Shown here one piece after another: positions 59,233 to 64,000 of a stretch of DNA of 64,000 bases (position 1 is the first letter of the stretch; each line of letters begins with the position of its first letter). This DNA comes from Pseudisothecium myosuroides (taxonomy: Eukaryota > Streptophyta > Bryopsida > Hypnales > Lembophyllaceae). The DNA lies in the NCBI GenBank assembly GCA_951799445.1, contig OX637292.1:16495296-16559295 (forward strand), given 5' to 3'. The notes beneath the pieces are model-generated. The model searched no databases and was not told the DNA's origin. It was given only the letters and a program-made list of their open reading frames with translations. Position numbers and translations under genes: made by a program.

Positions 59233-62200
59233 TGTGAGCTTCCAATTCGTCACTTGGGACTCATAGTCTTCTTTTTTCCTAAATTTTGCAATTTAAGTCG
59301 TAATTATATACAATAAGCCCTAAAAAGAGTGTAAAATCAGAATGGGCATGTTACATACTAATATGCCCTTTGGTCCTAAATAACCTTTTCTCCTTGGAAT
59401 AGCCCTAAAATCCACTTGTAAATAGGTTAGAACCACAGAAGTAGTGGGAACTAGAAGGTTTGAGGGTTCTTATCCAAAATAGCCTAAAACCACTGAACAT
59501 GTGATCATGCTGAGCTAAATTGGTCTGAGGGAAGTCTAGGGAGATTCTTAGATAGATTCCCTGAGAGAGGTTTCAGTTTCCCCATCCCATCGATGAATAG
59601 TAGAAACCCCAATTGTTAGCATGCAGGTGTCACTTTCTCAAGACAGGCCAGTGGAGGAATCTACGGTCACCGGATTGTGATCTTGGGTCGGAACCATACC
59701 GGGAAGTCAATAGCGAAAACCATTCGCCAAGATTCCCCCGTATGCGGAAGATTCCCTGACTGCCGATAAACCAACGGAGGTGTCTTTTTACCCTCCGTAT
59801 CAAGACATGCAAGATCAAGATGTGAACTTGCACATCTCTTGGGAAGCTCCATGAGAGGTTCCCCAAGAAGTTTTGGAATTTTCTGGATTGAAGAAATACC
59901 CCTTCCGGACGGTCAACCACCTAGAATCACGATGGGAAATTCACGGTAATTACCCAGGTGGCGGTAAAATCTCACTAAAAATTAAGTTAGCTTCTTTTAT
60001 GCTAATAACGTGCCCTGACAAGTTTCATGATGTTTCAATAGCGGGAGATGGCCGAATCACCGACATTCCTTCAAATTATCCACATGGCGGGATTTACATG
60101 GAGTTGACCGGCGTCCCGGGAGCACACGAAGTCGGAATAAAGTAGACAAAGGATCTTTTCTTACTCCCTAAGACCTCCCAGACCACCCTGGCTAGTCACC
60201 GTTGTCAGAAAAGGTAACCTCCAAAAAGTAGATTTTTACCTCTTTTACTGACTTTGGTTGGCGATAGTTTGCGGTGGGATTTTGGCGTTGGAATAGGGGG
60301 TAGGAAAACCCGAGGACTAAAAATGGCCTTCTGAAGCCAATGGCGCAATCGGTTTTTGATTTGGAGTTGATCTCCAATAGTTAGAGATTTGGACCAACGT
60401 AAACCCCAAAATAGGTGAAAATCCTAAAAGATAAGGATGAAAATCCAAGTTGATAGGGTTACCTAGGTTAAAAGAGGGGAGGTGAGAGCCTTGGAAAACC
60501 TATAAAAGGGCCCTCATTTCTCTCCAAAGCCACCCTCCATGCTTGTTTTGGGGTCCGTTGGGTCCACGTGATCGTGGATATTTTGGCGTTTTTAGCCAAA
60601 AACCTTGAACAGTGTTTTGGGGGCAATTCTTGGCCTCATTGTTGTACTTTCTTGAGCTCTCATCTTCCTTGAGGTGTTTCTTTTAAGATTGGGATATACA
60701 AGTTAGGTTCTAGTTGCCGTACTTTGTGATTAAGGAGGTCCTCGTGAGTATTTTAAGTCATTGCATTAACCCTAAAGCACCCCCCATCATACCTTGGCGA
60801 TGCCGCTTTGGGGGGCCTTTAGTATGAGTCATTGAGAGAACTAACGGTGAGCGGTCACTAACTCATTCCGATTCATTAACGCTCGACGGCAAGTGGTATT
60901 GATCCTTTCTTTTGTGTTGTTAAAGTGGTGGTGGTAATAGCAGGGCTTAGCCCCTACGGCGGAGCTTTGAACTTGGTTACATTGGTTAAGTCCCAATTAG
61001 TGTGTTAAACGCCGATACGGCAGAGCTCTGACTTTGAGAGTCTTTTTAGAAGTCCCAAATCTGGTGTTAAAACCCGGAATACGGCGAAGTCTTGAACCCC
61101 CCGGTTGTCGTGCCCAAAGTTTAGTTTCCAAAAGAGTATGGAAGTTAACCAAAGTTTAGTGTCCAAAAGATTAGACGAATGAGTTCCCCCCACCTAATTA
61201 CCCCCTTGTAGTGATCACAGAGTACAGACATTATTTAGGCCAGTAGGGATTTTTCCCCTTAAGGGAAGGTACCCTCCCTTCTTCTTTCCTTTGTTCTTTT
61301 TTTTCGTTATATGGTTTTTGTTTGGTCTTTTTAGCGACTAAGGCAGCCCGGCAAACCAAGGCAGCTTGAGACCCCAAAAAATCCTAGCATTCGGCAAGCC
61401 CAAGCCCCAGTATTCGGTAGTCCAAGCCCAATATTGGCAGCCCAGCCCAGTATTTGGCAGCCAAGGCAGCCAGGCAGCCAAGACAACCGAACCGACCCTC
61501 CCCGGAGGCTCCCCCGTTCCGCCCCGCTCCAGGCCTTGCTCTGCCCCACTCCAGGCCCCAACTCGGTTTTTTTTTATTCCTTTTTTCTATCATTCATAAA
61601 CACCAACAACTCAAGAGTAGGAGGTAGATTAGGCTAGAATAGAAATGCAAGGGATAGAAGGGTTAGGGTAGAAATTAGAGGGGAAAGTAGTGTAGGAGGA
61701 ATCTAATCAAGGTAGGAAAGGCTACTAAAAGAAGGAGGAGAATAGAAGATGAAGAAGTAGTAGTTAGGGGAAAGAGACTCCACTAATTGGAGGGAAGAAG
61801 GCCCTCACACACCACACGCTCACACCTAATCAAAACACGCCTCTTCAACAAAAACACTCGCATACCTCAAAGCACAAAACAACTCTTGAGAAAGACAACT
61901 AAGAAGAATGCTTTAGTAGGGAAGATGATGAATAGGATGTAGATTAACAAAAATCCCACAAGGCGTTGTGAGCCATCGATTGCTCTTTTCATAAGAGAAA
62001 AAGAAACAAATGCGTCATTCACATTATTGGGGGTAGTTGGTACACATTAAGGGCATGTAAGGGAATAGTGTATAAGGAAAAAAAGGATAGAGGAGAAAGG
62101 AAAAGAGAAATAGCTAGGCAAGCCAAGTCGGAATTTCTAATACAAAGTGGTCACTTCCACCAACAAAAGAACAAGTTACCAAAATGGCTCGCGAGGGGAA

Positions 62201-63429
62201 CCTCAGTGACTTGATCCGTGATCTCCAAGATGAGGTGGATCACTAACTCCCTCTTTACATTCAAAATTCTCTGGGAACTAGCACTTGCTAAGGAGGCCGA
62301 GAGCTAGAGTAGGCAAGAAGCAAAGTCAGGTTAGAATTGAATTTACAATATTATAGTAGAGGGCTAGAGGTTTCCAAAAACCTAAAACACGTAAAAATCT
62401 GAATTAAAACGAAGAAGTTATAGGTGGATGAAGTTAGGGAGTCATGTCGGATGAAACTTAACAAATTTCATCCAAAAGGAACCATGAGTAGAATATAGAA
62501 AGGAAGATTAATTTGGGACCCAAAAGTTAAATTAGAATTTGGTTTTAGAATTAGGGCTAGCCATAATTAGCAGATGAAGTTTGAAGGACCGATTAGCGGT
62601 CAAACTTCATCCATGGATAACGTTTGATAGGAAACCCCAAATCTAATGTGATTAGTCAAGTTAGAAAGCTAAAATCAAGATCTCCTCGGAATCAGCCCTA
62701 AGTTTTTAAGATTAGTACATTAGTGACCACACTTAAGATCCTTAAGTAAGGTTAAAAGGCGGATTAGGAACTTTTAGGATTAAGTTTAGGATAATTATAA
62801 GTTTAGAACCTCTTAGGCCAAGCTTAAGGTAACCCAAAACTAAACCCAGCTTAAAGAAAGACCTAAATCCAAAGCAGTTAGGGAGGGATGAAGTCTAGAA
62901 CAAGTAATGGATGAACCCTAGAGGATTTCATCCATTTGAGTCAAGACTTGGTAATGAGGTTAACCTTAGGGGTTCAGGCTCATAGCCCAAATCCCAAGTC
63001 AAATCAAAATCTGGAGTCCATAGAAAAGCATGGATGAAGTTTGAGGAACCGAGTAGTGGTCAAACTTCATCCGTCCATAACTTTCTCTAGGAGAGTCCAA
63101 ATCAAACAAGCTTTCTACTTTTAGAAATGTCATGAGGTACTCTTTCATTTAGGATAGATAAGTTTAGACTAAGATTAACTCTTCTCCCAAACCACGAAGC
63201 CCTCTTAGGCTTTGATTCAGACTTAGCAGTTATAGCAATTCCAATTGGGGTTTTGTTTTGTTTTCTTCATTATCCGAATTAGCGAGTGTTAGGAGCATAG
63301 AAAAGATCCATTTCTTAGAAGGCACAATGGATTGGCGCTAGACACCCATAGATCGAGTCAGAACGGTTATTTACCGAGAGCCTGGTTGTACTCGCTTCTT
63401 TACCAAGGGTGGGTAAACAAGTGCTCACA
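59233..63429 (+). mobile_element. LTR-like non-coding element B (4.2 kb) inserted in the LINE
   Basis: Begins TGTGAGCTTCCAATTCGTCA and ends GTGCTCACA, so TGTGAGC/GCTCACA form a 7-bp terminal inverted repeat. It is flanked by a perfect 5-bp duplication GAGCC (59228-59232, 63430-63434). It shares with A the start, the TATA region (TATAAAAGGG at 60,501), the C/G-run hairpin (60,771-60,822), the GAAG(C/T)TTGAAC modules, the CAGCC-rich segment, the purine-rich tail and the TACCAAGGGTGGGTAA end block. Only short ORFs are present; one small ATG frame near 62,184 has a counterpart position in A near 57,421 but unrelated sequence. Probable long solo LTR or non-autonomous derivative. Confidence 0.82.
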
Positions 63430-63647
63430 GAGCCGTCGACATTGTACCCGGGTTCTGCTTGAGTTACTAAAGTTGTAGCATGTTTCCAGACTTTTTGACC
63501 TAGATTGAGGGCTGCCTGGCCCCGCAACTTATGTTCGTGAATGAACAAGAAATCTACTGGATGACTATGAATGTACTGACGTAGATTGTCAATAGCATGG
63601 GAATCATTCAATCCCCTGATGTTCTGTGATAATAGACAAATCTTCAT
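63430..63647 (-). mobile_element. LINE ORF2, 5' piece: endonuclease N-terminus
   Basis: ORF2 starts at ATG 63,647 with MKICLLSQNIRGLNDSHAI, the usual start of plant L1 endonucleases (QNIRGLN). It continues with DFLFIHEHKLRGQAALNLG up to AEPGYNVDG, where element B interrupts it. The start codon overlaps the ORF1 stop (ATGA, 63,647-63,644), which suggests coupled translation of the two frames. Confidence 0.92.
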
Positions 63648-64000
63648 GAACGATGCGGGTTGGAAGTTTGCCCAGTGCTTCTTGTGCGATCTGATTGAAG
63701 GAGCGATCTAATGCCCCATATGTCTAGCGAGTGATCGGTAACTTGTTCCGCAGTCTTGGCTTGAAGACGTTGAGCTCGAGTAGCAGGTCGAATTCTAGCA
63801 CTGACCTTCATAGATCTCAATGATGACTCTCTTGGCGCTACCGTTTCAGGTTCAAGTATCGGTATCTCATGCTCGATGGTAATCCACTGTAGAAGAGATC
63901 CCGAAATGTAGTTAAAAACTCTCAGAGCAAGGTTGGTACCGCTATCAGTCGAGGGAGAAGATGGTCGAGATTGTACTTGAGGAACTGGAAGATGGAGTGG
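63644..64000 (-). CDS. LINE ORF1 C-terminus (runs off the window)
   Basis: An open minus-strand frame of 118 codons from the window edge to TGA at 63,646-63,644, with no internal stop. It includes VFNYISGSLLQWITIEHEIP, then a basic segment (ARIRPATRAQRLQAKT), ending SNPHRS. It is placed directly before ORF2, with a 1-codon overlap, so it is the gag-like ORF1 of the LINE. No zinc knuckle is visible in this part. The 5' end lies outside the window. Confidence 0.75.
   Translation of the reverse strand, partial: PLHLPVPQVQSRPSSPSTDSGTNLALRVFNYISGSLLQWITIEHEIPILEPETVAPRESSLRSMKVSARIRPATRAQRLQAKTAEQVTDHSLDIWGIRSLLQSDRTRSTGQTSNPHRS

Noticed and set aside
61331..61637. Overlapping ORFs of 67-77 codons on both strands
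   Set aside because: Products of the low-complexity CAGCC/GGCAGCC-rich segment of element B, open on both strands and without conservation in element A.

Overview
This window looks like nuclear DNA from a land plant. The evidence is a lectin receptor kinase with an intron, fragments of a plant-type SnRK1 kinase gene, an intergenic polycistronic snoRNA cluster behind a TATA/telobox/Site II promoter, an L1-type LINE, and CACTA and pogo/Emigrant-like elements. I cannot name the species. The heavy load of transposable elements (TEs), the tandem-unit structure and some TE families would suit a large fern, lycophyte, bryophyte or gymnosperm genome. There are very few intact genes: one probably functional protein gene (lectin receptor kinase B) and one non-coding RNA locus. 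Most other coding sequence is TE-derived or decayed.

Layout. 1.9-3.0 kb: minus-strand snoRNA cluster containing U15, two C/D snoRNAs with clear 18S guides and one weaker candidate. 3.5-6.1 kb: small inverted-repeat elements. 7.1-11.7 kb: duplicated unit A with a lectin receptor kinase pseudogene. 12.7-13.7 kb: an unidentified minus-strand gene relic cut by a hAT-like MITE. 14.8-23.3 kb: a decayed multi-exon gene, probably transposase-derived, carrying two ~1.1 kb fold-back elements. 24.2-33.2 kb: duplicated unit B with the intact-looking lectin receptor kinase and six nested TE insertions. Several of these have matching empty sites in the paralogous copies, which fixes their target-site duplications (TSDs). 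34.7-36 kb: another fold-back element and MITEs. 36.8-42.1 kb: a CACTA element with a TTA duplication carrying exons of SnRK1 and of at least one other gene (Pack-CACTA). 42.4-47.5 kb: a GC-richer unclassified element with a gag-like acidic/coiled-coil ORF. 47.8-64.0 kb: a single minus-strand LINE split into three pieces by two related LTR-like non-coding elements of 7.3 and 4.2 kb.

The two lectin-kinase units and their flanks can be aligned with each other. They therefore serve as a natural record of which elements jumped after the duplication: two piggyBac-like elements (TTAA), a 4-bp-TSD fold-back element, a CACTA MITE, TA-target elements and an intronic MITE. Nonsense changes of the C-to-T or G-to-A type recur in the dead genes.

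Coordinates of short motifs were counted by eye and may be off by a base or two. No alignment, folding or database search was run.
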